Assembly (NCBI RefSeq): GCF_000003605.2
Contig: NW_003137822.1
Location: forward strand, 750,834 to 771,099
Length of the DNA stretch: 20,266 nt
Source of the DNA: Saccoglossus kowalevskii
Lineage: Eukaryota > Hemichordata > Enteropneusta > Harrimaniidae
Direction: 5' to 3'
The notes beneath the pieces are model-generated. The model was not told the DNA's origin, made no database searches, and was given only the letters and a program-made list of their open reading frames with translations. Made by a program: the position numbers and the translations under genes. This document shows, in pieces, positions 1-10,228 of this stretch (its first letter is position 1; each line of letters begins with the position of its first letter).

Positions 1-1520
1 GAATTCATTGGTCAAATTTTCACAGAATGTTCTTTAAATAAAAATCTATATAAAAAACGAAAAAAACTATTTTTGATTGAAATTCACAAATAAACTGCAT
101 CTCTACCTTAAACGCCGCTTTTAACACACTTGCCCTCGTTGTGACCCGATGCGTTCACCTATTTCAACAAAATTTCAATTTATTTCCACGCGGCTGTCAT
201 TTATTTAGTAACTGTGATTTGTCGTTTTTTAAATTATTTTATATTGATCACCATGGTCTAATGTTTAGAATGTCAAAATATGTTATCTTTTATTTTAATT
301 TTGAAAGTTTTACTCAGACGATCGATGAAATAAAACAGTGTAGTGACGTGCCTAGTAACCTGCTAAATAACGAGATAATTCCAACGTCCATTTCTATTTT
401 GTCCAGCGACAGTGTACAAACGTGCACCGCTGACGATCACGGTGACCAGCTACACCAGAACGAACATATTTCGCATCTAACTCAACCCCATGCAACAAAA
501 ATTTATACTATGTGTTCATTATGGTCCATTCCTCCTCGACGAACAAGTGAAAATTTAGTCAAAGACGAGAAAACTGCAGAAGAAATTTGCCTTATTTACG
601 CGTATCGGCAATGCAAGCTGCCATGCGACTTCCCTTCTGACGTCACAAGGGGAATTTCCGTATGCAAATAAGAAGCTAATGAGGAGCCTCGTTTTAAAAT
701 ACACAAAAATAAAGTTGCCGTGGATTGAGTTTAAAACACATTTCTTCACTTAAAAAAATAATTCATGCTTAGAAACATAAAACAAATAATAATATTTATG
801 TATCAATGGATAATTTTAGGCGTGAAAATAGCAGCCATTTCACAGGCACTTTAAATAACTCTGCTATGATAGACCATAAAATCAGGTAAATACATGATGA
901 TTCACAAATGTCAACAATTGAAGAAAAGTACAAATTACTAGTAATAAAATTCTTCCAACTAATTCAAATAACAATTTACTTCACAAAAACAGTTCAGAAT
1001 AAGTAAATCAAATTATGTTCATTTGGAATTTATTTCAGTGAATTTGTAGTATATAAGAAATATGAAAATCTAAAGTACCTGTCATAAATAATAATAAAAA
1101 AATATGGAAACTAATCAGTCTAAATAGGAAATTAGAGTTACTGTATTGAGAAAGAAGCACTGTAGATATAAAAACTATCTGGTTATTGTTTTTGAGAAGT
1201 AATTGAAAATATCATTTCAAATGAAAAAAATATTTGCTAAATACAGGAAATATGAGTTATTATCATGAAATAAAAAAATCTGAACAGAAACAATTCCAGA
1301 AAAATATGAAAATACAATTTGGTTTACTGAACCATACAACCAAAATGTGATTTTTTAATTCAATGTGAGGCACTGCATTCCTGCCGTAGGAATGAAACAA
1401 CATGTTGTGATTTACCAGAAAGTAAAATTAAAGTGGTTTACATGTACTTTACATGATTCAATCACATATGCATTTCCTATATATGGTGGAGCAAATGTGT
1501 TAAAACTAAAACCTTCTCAC
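1..1520. other. Region left of the last recognised CatSper-like exon; no gene identified
   Basis: No CatSper-like exon could be matched here in the required phase 0, so the gene either continues beyond the left edge or has an exon too divergent to see. An open frame on the plus strand (141-671, 176 codons) has no recognisable domain and uneven composition, and I do not call it a gene. The window begins with an EcoRI site, possibly a clone end. Bases 760-1500 are AT-rich without visible structure. Confidence 0.4.
638..669. promoter_or_regulatory. CRE / kappaB / octamer motif cluster
   Basis: Three exact transcription-factor sites lie within 32 bp: the CRE palindrome TGACGTCA (638-645), the kappaB site GGGGAATTTCC (649-659) and the octamer ATGCAAAT (662-669). 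This density is far above chance and suggests an enhancer or promoter. The target gene is unknown. Confidence 0.45.
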
Positions 1521-1670
1521 CTGATAGAGTTGATTGTATGAATCAAAGAAGACTGCCAATGTGGTTGTATTCTCAGCATCACCCAGCATCAGATTTGATA
1601 GTAATACCGATGTTGAAGTTGGTACTAGCTTAGTTATACTGTTGAAATTACCTACAATGCCATACCATAC
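1521..1670 (-). CDS. CatSper-like exon 10 (last exon seen)
   Basis: The acceptor is ACTCTTGTCTAG and the donor is TATCAG/GTGAGA. It has exactly 50 codons and is phase 0 on both sides. It begins VWYGIVGNFNSITKLVPTST and ends AVFFDSYNQLYQ. The pattern YG-x-VG followed by FDxxxxL matches what I recall of CatSper subunit propellers just after the Asp-box. It has no internal ATG. The next exon was not found in 1-1520. Confidence 0.7.
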
Positions 1671-4600
1671 CTAGACAAGAGTTACAGTTATTAAAATCAC
1701 ATAATGTCTATAAATTACAGTATTTTTCCCAAATCTATAATTCTTACATCATAAAATGATATTTCAGTCACATAAATATGTACATTAATGTACCAAGTCA
1801 TGCTAATAAGTGATGGGATGATAATGTTGTTACTGGGACAGCACAGTACATCTGGTGTAAACAACCAGTATATTATACATGTATTGTAAACGTCGTGTGG
1901 GACCTATATAGAGTACATCACTGTGGTATTGTAAATAACAGTATGTTACCTCTTGCATTTGATTCAACACTGCAAATGCACCATCTAGAGAAAACGTAGC
2001 CACTGTGATTATTGACTTATCATGTACAGGGTACATAGACATTAAGTACAGAGTTCTACCATTATCGGCACTAGAAAGAAACATATATAAATATAACAGG
2101 ATTTAAACAATCAAAAGTTTATTCATCAGCATCCTCTAGTTGTAATAACAAACATTTTTGGTAAACTGAAAATAAATTTCACTCATTGAATTAGTTGTCA
2201 ATATGGTGTATGGTTTTGGTATTTAAAAAAAAAACAAACCTATAATACGGTAATGTGAGACTATCAATAATATTAGTCAACAGCACACTCTAGTGGTGCA
2301 ATGAAACTGACAACTGAAATACTAGTATACAGTTAGACTGCCAGAGACAGGTTAGTAATTAGCGCCCTCTAGTGATGAAAAAGAACTTTTTGCAATGTGT
2401 GCATTAAGGCCAAGAAAAAAGGTACCTCACACGTTTTTTTTTTTTTCCAATTTTGTATATTTGCAAAGTGCACCAGGTTTGATAGAATAAAAAAATGTTT
2501 ATTTTCTGTTTCAGAGAATGTTTTGTCAATCCAAATTATATTTTAGCCTATACTAGCTAATAACCAATATGTAATCTTAAATTGACCTTTCCCTGTGTGC
2601 TCAAAGGTCATACTCCTACCTTTGAGATAATTACTTACCTTTGTATAATTGCATTTCCCCATATGAAGAGATGTGATGAGACTAATGTTGTATATGACAA
2701 TCCACACCATGACCCTACTGATATATCTACAAGTAAGTAATCAGACATACTGTCAACACGTAGTGTGAATGAATAAACAAAATGAGATCAGAATTGGAAT
2801 ATTGAAGACAGTAAACTAAGCAATCTATCTGGATTTCACTTAATTATTAATAAAAACAAAGAAATGAAAAAAAATAACACATCTGTGAAATCATTGAAGC
2901 ATAAAAAAAAATCCAAGACCTACCTTGAAAGTCACTCCAATTATCAATATCTGCAACTGATGTGACAAGCTCCCAGCTGCCAGATCCTTGCGTACCTAGA
3001 GTAATGAAATCAATTACAGACAAAAAATATCCATTAACAACAACCACCCAAGGTAGGGCACATGAGGGGAATTTGAATCTTAAAAAATGAGTTTTTAATT
3101 TGACTTGTGAGCATGTTTTGTTGAATGAAAACACTTCTTTTATGTACAAGTACATGTACATGTATTTAAAAATTCTTCCCTAACAGAATTTTTGAGAAAA
3201 AAATTGCACTGAATTCTGGTAATACACACAAATACTATAATAATGCTATGGGTACATTTATGGGACATATTTGTACCTCAAATCAGTCAAACACATATAT
3301 AACAGCCAAATATTCTCATTTCACATATATTTTTGGGATATTGTTAATGAATGTATGCAGTAATATTGTACTTACCTGCATACTCTACAAGGAAATAGTC
3401 ATGTGATATATCTATGGTAACACGTAATAAAAACAAATATGTATCCTGTTGTGTGGGATCAATGCTGGCACTCACAACACTACAGTTTTCACTTTCAACT
3501 GTATCTGGAGAAGTGATAAGAAAATATTTTTGGTTAGGAAAATCAAAATATCTATTACAGTAGAAGAAATATTCACTTTAGCGGATTTGACGTTGCATGA
3601 ATCACTAGGTTTTAAGTTCACTGATTTCTGATTCTATGATTACATTTGTAAAGACACTCCACACGGTAAACAAGTAAAAGGCAAAGACAAGTTTATTGAG
3701 CAAAAAACGACTTACATACACAAACTACAAAACTAATAAAATTACAATTTATAAATATACAGTTCATAAAAACTACAAAATTGGGCAGGAGGCCCACTTC
3801 TACCCACCAAGACAGCACATGCCCCCCTGAGCAATGAATTTCGGGATCCAAAAGAAGGAGGGGGAAAACCTGTATGAGGCCGCCCGACCTTGAAATGGGG
3901 GTCAGGATGAAATCCAATGCCCAGGCTGGTGGGAAGAAGCTAGCCAAAAAAAGAGGGGGACGAAGGGGATGGTGGTGGGATAACGAGCGAAGAGAATACA
4001 AAGCTTGAGCAGTAACGCGTAAAAAACAATGAATAAAAACTGCTGAACAAAAGAAAACAAAAGAGGTAGGGACGCTACAGTCCATGTGCACAAGCTGGCT
4101 ATGATTGGCTGGCGAAAAGAAGCTGATTGGTTGACAAAGATGTGAGCTGATTGGTCGAAATAAACAGGCTGTGATTGGCTGAGAGCGGAGCAACCAGAAT
4201 CCTAAAATTGTACCAAGATCAAGGGTTCCATGTCTTTACAAATTCACACTTGTGCAGGCACAAGTGAACAATTTGCATTTTCAGAGTTTTAATTTAGCTA
4301 TTAGTAAAATAGACAGAACATATTCAATTACTGTAAAATGGGAAATTTGAAACATTGGTAGTCACATTTCTACATGTAATACAGTTACATGTAAAATGTA
4401 TATAAATTAGAGTAAATAATTTGTCACAAATTTCACAAAATGAAAGAATGATTACTGAGTAACATAAGGAGTCCATGCAGAATGTTCAAATTGAGTAATT
4501 TGAGGAGCCTTTGCAGAAACGTTCAAATTGAGTGGCAAAGGGAGTCCATGCAGAAAGGTTCAAACTGAGTAACAAAATATTAACATAAAAAGCCAATGCA

Positions 4601-7600
4601 AAATGTTCAAATTGAAGAAAATATTACATTGTAATGACATGTTTTTATCAGGACACTTCCAAATTCTTAATTTTGTTTTTGGAGTTCCCAGGCTATCGCT
4701 ACGGTGTGCTGGCCGTGGTAAACTGAATGATAAACAAGAAAAGAAAAACATAATTGCCGAAGCCATCGGTTGAATGAAAGGTGTTAAAACGTGCTAACTT
4801 TGTCCTTTGAGATCTTTGGAAACTCGCCCTAAACTTTTTACTCTGCAAGACATCCGGGAACTATGTCCGTTATATGCAGTTCAGTTGATCACTGCGGCCA
4901 CTGAAACCTGGCCGTTGGCCGCGTTAGACAGGTGGACGTTCTATGGAGTGTCAATTACATGGCAAATTGCACGGGATTGCTGTAGAGTGACTGCTTCGAA
5001 GAGGGTGATCGTTCTCTGAGGGTGGCCGCTAAGACAGGTTTGACTATACAGTCTATGCCAACAGATTCAAATTAATTAACATAGGGGGTCCATGGAGAGA
5101 GGTTCAAAATAAGTAAAACAGGGAATCCATGCAAATTTGCTTGTATATAATTACAATTGGGTACAGAAGTTTTAATGAAATGTTTTTGATTTAAAGATGG
5201 TCAAACTTACCTACAACATTTTCCAGAAAGTCACAGATAGATCCTTCACTGTGACCAGCCAGTATAGAAAATGTCAAAGTGTAATCTGTCAATAGATGTA
5301 CACATTGTATTTAATATTTTCTGACAATTTAACCAATACATAATCTATAATTAAAGTATGCTTTAGCTTTCATTACATTACTTATAAAATGCATATAATC
5401 AGGGAACTGAAGATGTGAGACACATTAAAATTGTTATTTCAACTATCAAAAATATTGAAAATTTGTGTTTTTACCATTTTCACTTTTATAGCCTATAGTA
5501 TAGACATCACGATGCTCTGTGACGGCAAGCATATTAGAGTCTGTAATGGACTGCTGTAAGGGTGATATCAACATCTTAACACACACTTCTAACACATTTA
5601 TGTAATCTTCACTTATTTCATACAAGCCTCTTGATGTGCCCAATAGTATCTTCTCAGTAAGAACTAAACTATCATAAAGCATTGGCTCAGTGGTGGAAAC
5701 ATTGCATACTGGTCGATCACTCGGTAATTCAATCTACAAAGAAAGAGATGAAATTAGTGAATCATTAAAGCTGCATGACCATTTGACCAAAATTGATTGT
5801 TACAATGTAGTCAATTTTCAGAATCGAATCCAAAATTATACATGTCACAATCTTGTGTTACTATGTTTGACCGTAAATTTCACATATCAATACGAAAACT
5901 TAAAATGAATATTCAGGAATGCACAAATTTGTTAAATTAAACGTTGTCTTTGAAGACAATCATCATCCTTGGTTAATTTAAACTTAAATTAATTAGAAAC
6001 TTCATCAACAATTTCAAAATATGGCCGCCCTACGTAAGTGGTGGGCGTTTATCAAAGGAATACCTCTATCGTGGATGCTTATCCACGTGTGTGTTTCTCG
6101 ATTCAATTATATTTGTTGTTGTTTAATTATAGTTATTATTTTTCATTCGTATTTACTTTGTATCGATAGACAACCATTTTCTGTATTTGTTCGATTTGGT
6201 TTCATTCGATTCCAAGCATTATTCTCTGAGTTATGTCTGTTAGAAGCCGTTTCATGCTTCAATTCATCTCACAATACATGTATTCCTATGACAAAGAAGC
6301 ACAAATCAATTTATTGTAAGCCATTTACGTAATTTTCACAAACATGCCTTTATCACAGCGAACGCAAGAGAAGTCGCAACTTTGTAGCAGATTAAGCCGA
6401 AATGTTTATTCTATAGTGACCTTCTCACATGGCACACCAATCATAGCGTTTTTCCTCCAATTTTAAAATCCGCGGTATAATCCTATTAACCCTATATAAA
6501 GGGTGTTTTAGTGCATGTTTAGTGTGGATTGTTCTAATTGCACTTTGATACCAGACTTCTTCTTCTTTTCTTCTCTTGTGTTACCATTACACAATCACAG
6601 TGCTCACAGTTTTTTGGACCTGATCAAATGTGTGCGATAGACAGCCACAACCTCAGAAAAAATTTATTCTTTTTTGGTTTAACATTGTAACTATGTTAAC
6701 AACCTCTAAAATTTATCCAAATTACATTTTTTGTTCACCATGGCGGGCTAGGGAGAATAGTAATATATAAAGGGAATATCACCACTACATGTTTATATCA
6801 TAACAATACCTGTGTTGTTATAGATATTAACATTCCCAGTAGTACATATTTAAATATAAGACTTAGGGAGGATTAATTGAAATGGGGAGATGGGAGATTG
6901 ACTCATTATTATCATAACATTATTTTTGTTATATGCATAGGGATGTAATTTTATCCTTACCTTCAATACATCAACAGTTTGAAAGTGGTCTTGACTAAAC
7001 AGTAGAGTATTGGCCTTTCCTTTAAAGATAGATGGCATACTATCTTTGGTAACAACTATGGTAGAATCACTGGAACTGACTTCATCAATGACTGTATCAT
7101 TCAGTAAGATTTTCTCTCCTAACATATTTACTTCTGATTCTGTTTCAAAGTATTCATGGTAAATTGTTTTCCTGAATTAAAACAGACAAACACAGCATAC
7201 ACATGAGACAATGCTTCTAAAATCAAAGGAGTCATATGTTTTAGTTTTATGATTAGATTCTTTACATACTAGTATTCTAATAATCAACAGATTATTCAAA
7301 GTCAATTTATGACTTTTTTTTTTTTTTAGAAATTCATGTCTTACAATGAATCTGCAAGAATGTCTATGTTCTGAACACTCTACATATGTTTTCCATCAAA
7401 TTATTAATCCTGAAATTCTAAAAACATTTGTATACCATTTTATGCTCATTGCGAGATCCAGTGTTATGTGTGAAATCCAACGTAAAAACAGGACAAACAA
7501 ACCTAGTACAGAATTCTACATATACCCCCAAAGTATTTTCACACATAATAATGTGCTATACACATTTGATGATGGTCAGTTTTGATTAATTAAGGATATC

Positions 7601-10228
7601 TTAATGCATAACAGAAATCACCCCTTGCCTGAGTGATCACAACATGGAAATAGATTTAGAAAGGAAAGTTAAATCCAAAATTACATCAGATATATCGCTG
7701 AAGTTGGAAAACATTTCAGTTTGTACAAATAATAGGAAATAACTTTTTGAAACATACCCATATTAAAATTTAAATACAAACGAATTAACTATTATTCCTC
7801 TGTCTAAATAAATACCTGTAAACAACACTTTATAAATAAACACTCCACCTAAGAATCAGAAAACTTGTAATATCATTATTATGTATTATTATTAATATTA
7901 AGAGTTTTGTTGCTTGGTAATGTTTACCATACTACCAGTAAACTTTCTGATGGTATTGTTCCACAAGAAATGTTACCGGTATTATTATTATAAGAATGAA
8001 TGAATGAATGCACACAATGGAAGATTTTTTTGGATACTTAGCCAGCCACTTTTGTTTATAATGACACATTTATAGCTGCTTATTTTTCTAAATAGTCAAA
8101 ATCTTCCATAAAACTGTAATAAAGTTTCAAACACCAAAGTCAGCTTAAGTTACCTTTCCTGACTTCGTATTTTTCAACAATTTTGAGACATGTATGCAAT
8201 AAATTAATTAAGAAATTCAAGATATACTGTGTTAGGAAAGGGGTTATTATTCAATGTTTTTTTTTTTTAATTTAAAGGGCAGTGGTCAGCGCACCACGCA
8301 TGCACCAGATATGGGTCTCATATAAACAAAGATGGCGATTTTGACTGTTGAACACACCAACAAGTCAAACCAACAGGTTACCAAGCCTTAATTTGGTATT
8401 TTTGGGGGGGATTTTAGGGAAATGAAGGAGTCGTCGATGGTTATTAGTGCAAGTGACGCCCAGAGCAAAGTTCTTACTTTTGATTGCATTATTGAATCAT
8501 ACTGGATTGTGGGAAAATCAATGTTTATCAACACAAATATCGCACATGGGCGGCGCGACAACCATCATCCTTTAATAAGAATTGAATCCTCAATTTCAAA
8601 TGATTTCCACTTTTCCACACGTTTTTCAACCATCCTCACAAAAAGTGTGTATATATTTAAAAAAAAACATCCTGTATACCTGTATACATGTGAAAATAGT
8701 CCTATACCATTGGTAGTAACTTCAACATGCACAGAATGTGTTTGGTTATCTAAAGGCAGTGGTACAACCCATGCAGGATGACACAATGTGTGTTGACATT
8801 CCATCTCAGTAGACACTCCAAGTTCAACTAAATCAATCAGAATAGCTGACAATACATGTTGCACAGTACCCCGAGTTTTGTTGGTAGAACTCACAATAAC
8901 TTTTGGAGACATCCCTGTAGCAACTGAATTTCTAATGACTGATGGTGTAATTTCATTACAGCATGTAATCTGTATTTGCAAAGCATATGGGTACGAGTAG
9001 TAGGCATCCACAGTCTGTACAATAGAATCAGATATATAATTAATATAATATGCGTCATAAGGTATTTCCATTTCCAAACTATATCTAAGTCTAAACTTTA
9101 CCTGCATGTTTTTCATAACCATGTACGGTGATAATAATAATAATAATAATATTTATTGCATCTTTAGAAATACAGTATTTCTATCAGTACAGTAGCAATA
9201 AAAGTATAATAATAATGAAATAATAAAGAAAGAGAAAATATTATAATGTTAAGTATAAAAGTAAAATGTAATGTGTTAAATTTTTCTTTTTACTAATACT
9301 AATAAGTTTAATAATAATAAAACTAAGACTAATAATAATAAAATTATTGATATGAAGATCTCATGAGAAGCAAACTCTAGCAATGTATTAAAGTGGTCCC
9401 ATTAGTACACAATACCCGATTGCAGTTCCAATCAATAGCATCGCAGAAAGCAATAAGTATGAGATTATCGACCCACTCAACGCGTACGTATTACAAGTTT
9501 TACATATAAGCATGGACACTTCTTTCACACTCATTAATTTACTTTAGGATTTCTAGAAATGTTGGTTTCTTGTGTGATTTTGTAATCATCTTGCAATTCA
9601 TGTAGCTTCCTCATTTCCTGCAAGACTTTTATGGTCTATCACACTCTAATCACAGTTGCTTGTATCCAAGGAGAAAATGTTGTTTATATGTTTGGACAAC
9701 CTGAATAACTGATGAGACTATCTTGCCCTCTCTCATAATGTGCTAGTGAATATAAACCCTGATCCTCCCCCAACTCGTGGTTAAGTGGGGACAAGAAAAA
9801 TCACTGGAGCTGTTAAATATATTGAGCTATCGCGAGATAAGCCAAATGATTACACGACATTGACTCGTGCATAAATCTTTGTCAGGGCCGGATCGTCCTG
9901 ATACCACTACATGTAGTATTCACATATGTACCGGTAATTATGCATATGTAACATTTAACTTAAAAGTTGCCGCTACGAGAATATATCTTACCAGTTCGTC
10001 TTCAACGACTAGGTTCAGCGCTTTATCAGAAATAATGGAACTAACGGGTATAAGGTCAGCTGGTTTAATAACGCTGACTGTTGTTAGATTTAGATTTTGC
10101 TGTACAACGTCCACACGCCAGGCACAGTCAACGCGAATGTCATAATTCGGGCAAACTTGACCGGAGTACACTATTTGCAATAGAAAGAAGAATAAAACAC
10201 GGAATATTCTATTGCCGAAATATAGCAT
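1521..10228 (-). CDS. CatSper auxiliary-subunit-like protein (beta/gamma/delta/epsilon family), 5' ten exons, 3' end missing
   Basis: Ten minus-strand exons join in frame into 588 residues with no stop. Intervals are 9992-10228, 8680-9101, 6961-7171, 5475-5733, 5211-5285, 3376-3504, 2924-2995, 2639-2726, 1950-2070 and 1521-1670; every junction is GT/AG and phases match throughout. Residues 1-23 form a signal peptide (hydrophobic VLFFFLLQIV, then polar). Sequons NLT, NKT, NQT, NDT, NVS, NCS, NWS and NTT indicate an extracellular glycoprotein. Residues 80-220 form a beta-rich, Cys-containing domain with the segment CHPAWVVPLPL. Residues 486-504 contain a WGN motif followed by SADNGRT, an Asp-box of the kind I recall in CatSper subunit propellers. 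These subunits form the extracellular canopy of the sperm flagellar CatSper calcium channel. Family members run to about 800-1150 residues, so the C-terminal domains and membrane helix are absent here. A long N-terminal domain before the motif argues against delta; gamma or epsilon are possible, but the subtype is unassigned. A sortilin-type Asp-box protein is a less likely alternative. Confidence 0.6.
1950..2070 (-). CDS. CatSper-like exon 9 (Asp-box)
   Basis: The acceptor TTTCTTTCTAG is strong and the donor is GAG/GTAACA. The 121 nt complete the split Ser codon and then give ADNGRTLYLMS, so the Asp-box S-x-D-x-G-x-T spans the exon 8/9 junction. The rest is strand-like (SIITVATFSLDGAFAVL). 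Confidence 0.72.
2129..2377 (-). promoter_or_regulatory. CTCF-like motif series in a CatSper-like intron
   Basis: Three related motifs lie in the same orientation. GCGCCCTCTAGTGATG (2362-2377) is the best and reads CACTAGAGGGCGC on the minus strand. The others are GCACACTCTAGTGGTG (2283-2298) and a weak GCATCCTCTAGTTGT (2129-2143). The first two are 79 bp apart and may be a degenerate tandem duplication. Confidence 0.3.
2639..2726 (-). CDS. CatSper-like exon 8 (propeller motif)
   Basis: The acceptor is TACTTGTAG and the donor is AAAG/GTAAGT. The exon is 88 nt, entering in phase 1 and leaving in phase 2. It codes SVGSWCGLSYTTLVSSHLFI followed by WGNAIIQ. The aromatic-G-N stretch just before an Asp-box is the main reason for the CatSper-subunit assignment. 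Confidence 0.7.
2924..2995 (-). CDS. CatSper-like exon 7
   Basis: The acceptor is ATTACTCTAG and the donor is CAAG/GTAGGT. The exon is 72 nt and phase 1 on both sides. It codes TQGSGSWELVTSVADIDNWS plus three residues, including an NWS sequon. Confidence 0.68.
3376..3504 (-). CDS. CatSper-like exon 6
   Basis: The acceptor is CACTTCTCCAG and the donor is GCAG/GTAAGT. The exon is 129 nt and phase 1 on both sides. It codes TVESENCSVVSASIDPTQQD followed by strand-like TYLFLLRVTI and YFLVEYA, with one NCS sequon. Confidence 0.72.
3647..4240 (-). mobile_element. Solo LTR of an LTR retrotransposon, minus orientation
   Basis: These 594 bp begin TGTAAAGACA and end TGTCTTTACA, a perfect terminal inverted repeat with TG...CA ends; the match extends to 13 bp including flanks. 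On the minus strand it has four CCAAT boxes near the 5' end and a CAATAAA polyadenylation signal near the 3' end, which is the expected U3-R-U5 order. The flanking 4-mers (CATT, AATT) give only an imperfect target duplication. No internal retroelement genes adjoin it, so it is probably a solo LTR left by recombination. The long open frame on its minus strand has no recognisable protein. The superfamily is unassigned. Confidence 0.6.
4102..4178 (-). promoter_or_regulatory. Four evenly spaced CCAAT boxes in the LTR
   Basis: ATTGG occurs on the plus strand at 4104, 4126, 4150 and 4174, spaced 22, 24 and 24 bp. On the minus strand these are CCAATCA boxes (NF-Y type) upstream of the LTR body. The spacing of about two helical turns puts them on one face of the DNA. 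Confidence 0.45.
4471..5140 (+). repeat. Minisatellite of about 37-bp units, split by a 0.4-kb insert
   Basis: Units of the form GTCCATGCAGAA...GTTCAAATTGAGTAA start near 4471, 4507, 4544 and 4592. They resume near 5051, 5088 and 5125 with the same period and decayed sequence. The segment from about 4620 to 5045 lacks the unit and is more CpG-rich. Within it, two related motifs containing TGGCCG and AGACAGGT occur near 4910-4935 and 5023-5042. The insert carries no recognisable gene. Confidence 0.5.
5211..5285 (-). CDS. CatSper-like exon 5
   Basis: This 75-nt exon has acceptor CTATTGACAG and a strong donor GTAG/GTAAGT. It codes YTLTFSILAGHSEGSICDFL and a few further residues, and is phase 1 on both sides. 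Confidence 0.68.
5475..5733 (-). CDS. CatSper-like exon 4
   Basis: The acceptor TTTCTTTGTAG has a good pyrimidine tract, and the donor is AATG/GTAAAA. There are 86 codons plus 1 nt, starting IELPSDRPVCNVS. It contains the strand-like segment VLTEKILLGTSRGLYEIS, which is typical of a propeller blade edge. Confidence 0.72.
5734..6960. other. CatSper-like intron 3, with promoter-like cluster
   Basis: No exon was recognised in these 1.2 kb. The plus-strand open frame at 6021-6332 is low-complexity and hydrophobic and matches nothing I know. The notable content is a CCAAT/CCAAT/TATA cluster at 6437-6500, listed separately. Confidence 0.4.
6437..6500 (+). promoter_or_regulatory. Core-promoter-like CCAAT/CCAAT/TATA cluster
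   Basis: CCAAT boxes at 6437-6441 and 6457-6461 are followed by TATATAAA at 6493-6500. That order and spacing is typical of a TATA-type promoter firing rightward, antisense to the CatSper-like gene. A pyrimidine-rich stretch follows at about 6560-6577. It could belong to an old retroelement or to an antisense transcript. Confidence 0.3.
6961..7171 (-). CDS. CatSper-like exon 3
   Basis: The acceptor is TTAATTCAG and the donor is AAG/GTAAGG. The 211 nt complete the split codon left by exon 2 and end in phase 0. It codes from KTIYHEYFETESE to FQTVDVLK and includes one NDT sequon. Phase agreement on both sides supports the exon. Confidence 0.7.
7172..8679. other. CatSper-like intron 2; no gene seen
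   Basis: This is a 1.5-kb AT-rich intron with homopolymer T tracts (7314-7327 and 8259-8268) and a short GAAT run near 7995-8010. An AAGATGGCG (YY1-like) site lies near 8328-8336. Short open frames here are unremarkable. Confidence 0.5.
8680..9101 (-). CDS. CatSper-like exon 2
   Basis: The acceptor is ATGCAG before GTAAAG. It has a weak pyrimidine tract because an AAT microsatellite lies just upstream. The donor is CAG/GTATAC. There are 140 codons plus 2 nt, coding a beta-strand-rich segment with sequons NKT and NQT and the segment CHPAWVVPLPL. It is the longest exon of the gene, and its open frame is clearly longer than its surroundings. Confidence 0.7.
9102..9991. other. CatSper-like intron 1 with AAT microsatellite
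   Basis: This 0.9-kb intron carries an (AAT)n microsatellite at about 9130-9151 and further scattered AAT runs to about 9350. The microsatellite sits in the place where the exon 2 pyrimidine tract would be. No exon was recognised. Confidence 0.5.
9992..10228 (-). CDS. CatSper-like exon 1 (start codon and signal peptide)
   Basis: This exon has 79 codons from the ATG at 10228-10226 and ends in phase 0 at ...VVEDEL, before a GTAAGA donor. The leader is MLYFGNRIFRVLFFFLLQIV, with likely cleavage after the following YSG. The start was chosen because it gives a complete signal peptide and lies in the CpG-richer region facing AHSA1. The sequon NLT lies in the mature part. Confidence 0.75.

Noticed and set aside
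141-671. 176-codon open frame on the plus strand
   Set aside because: It has no recognisable domain, a low-complexity Phe-rich first half, no matching splice context, and its end overlaps the CRE/kappaB/octamer cluster. An unknown small gene or a first exon cannot be excluded.
1370-1440. Candidate CatSper-like exon 11 after an AG at about 1391 (minus strand)
   Set aside because: In the required phase it hits a stop after six codons (ECSASH then stop), and no donor fits.
3693-4193. 166-codon open frame on the minus strand
   Set aside because: It lies entirely within the solo LTR. It is rich in Ser, Pro, Phe and Leu because of pyrimidine-rich DNA, and its start lies among the CCAAT boxes.
4807-5019. 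70-codon open frame on the plus strand
   Set aside because: It lies within the CpG-richer insert of the minisatellite, follows repeated TGGCCG/AGACAGGT motifs, and has no domain.
6021-6332. 103-codon hydrophobic open frame on the plus strand
   Set aside because: It is antisense within an intron, Phe/Ile/Cys-rich by AT composition, with no recognisable family.
8422-8781. 119-codon open frame on the plus strand
   Set aside because: Its second half is the antisense shadow of CatSper-like exon 2.
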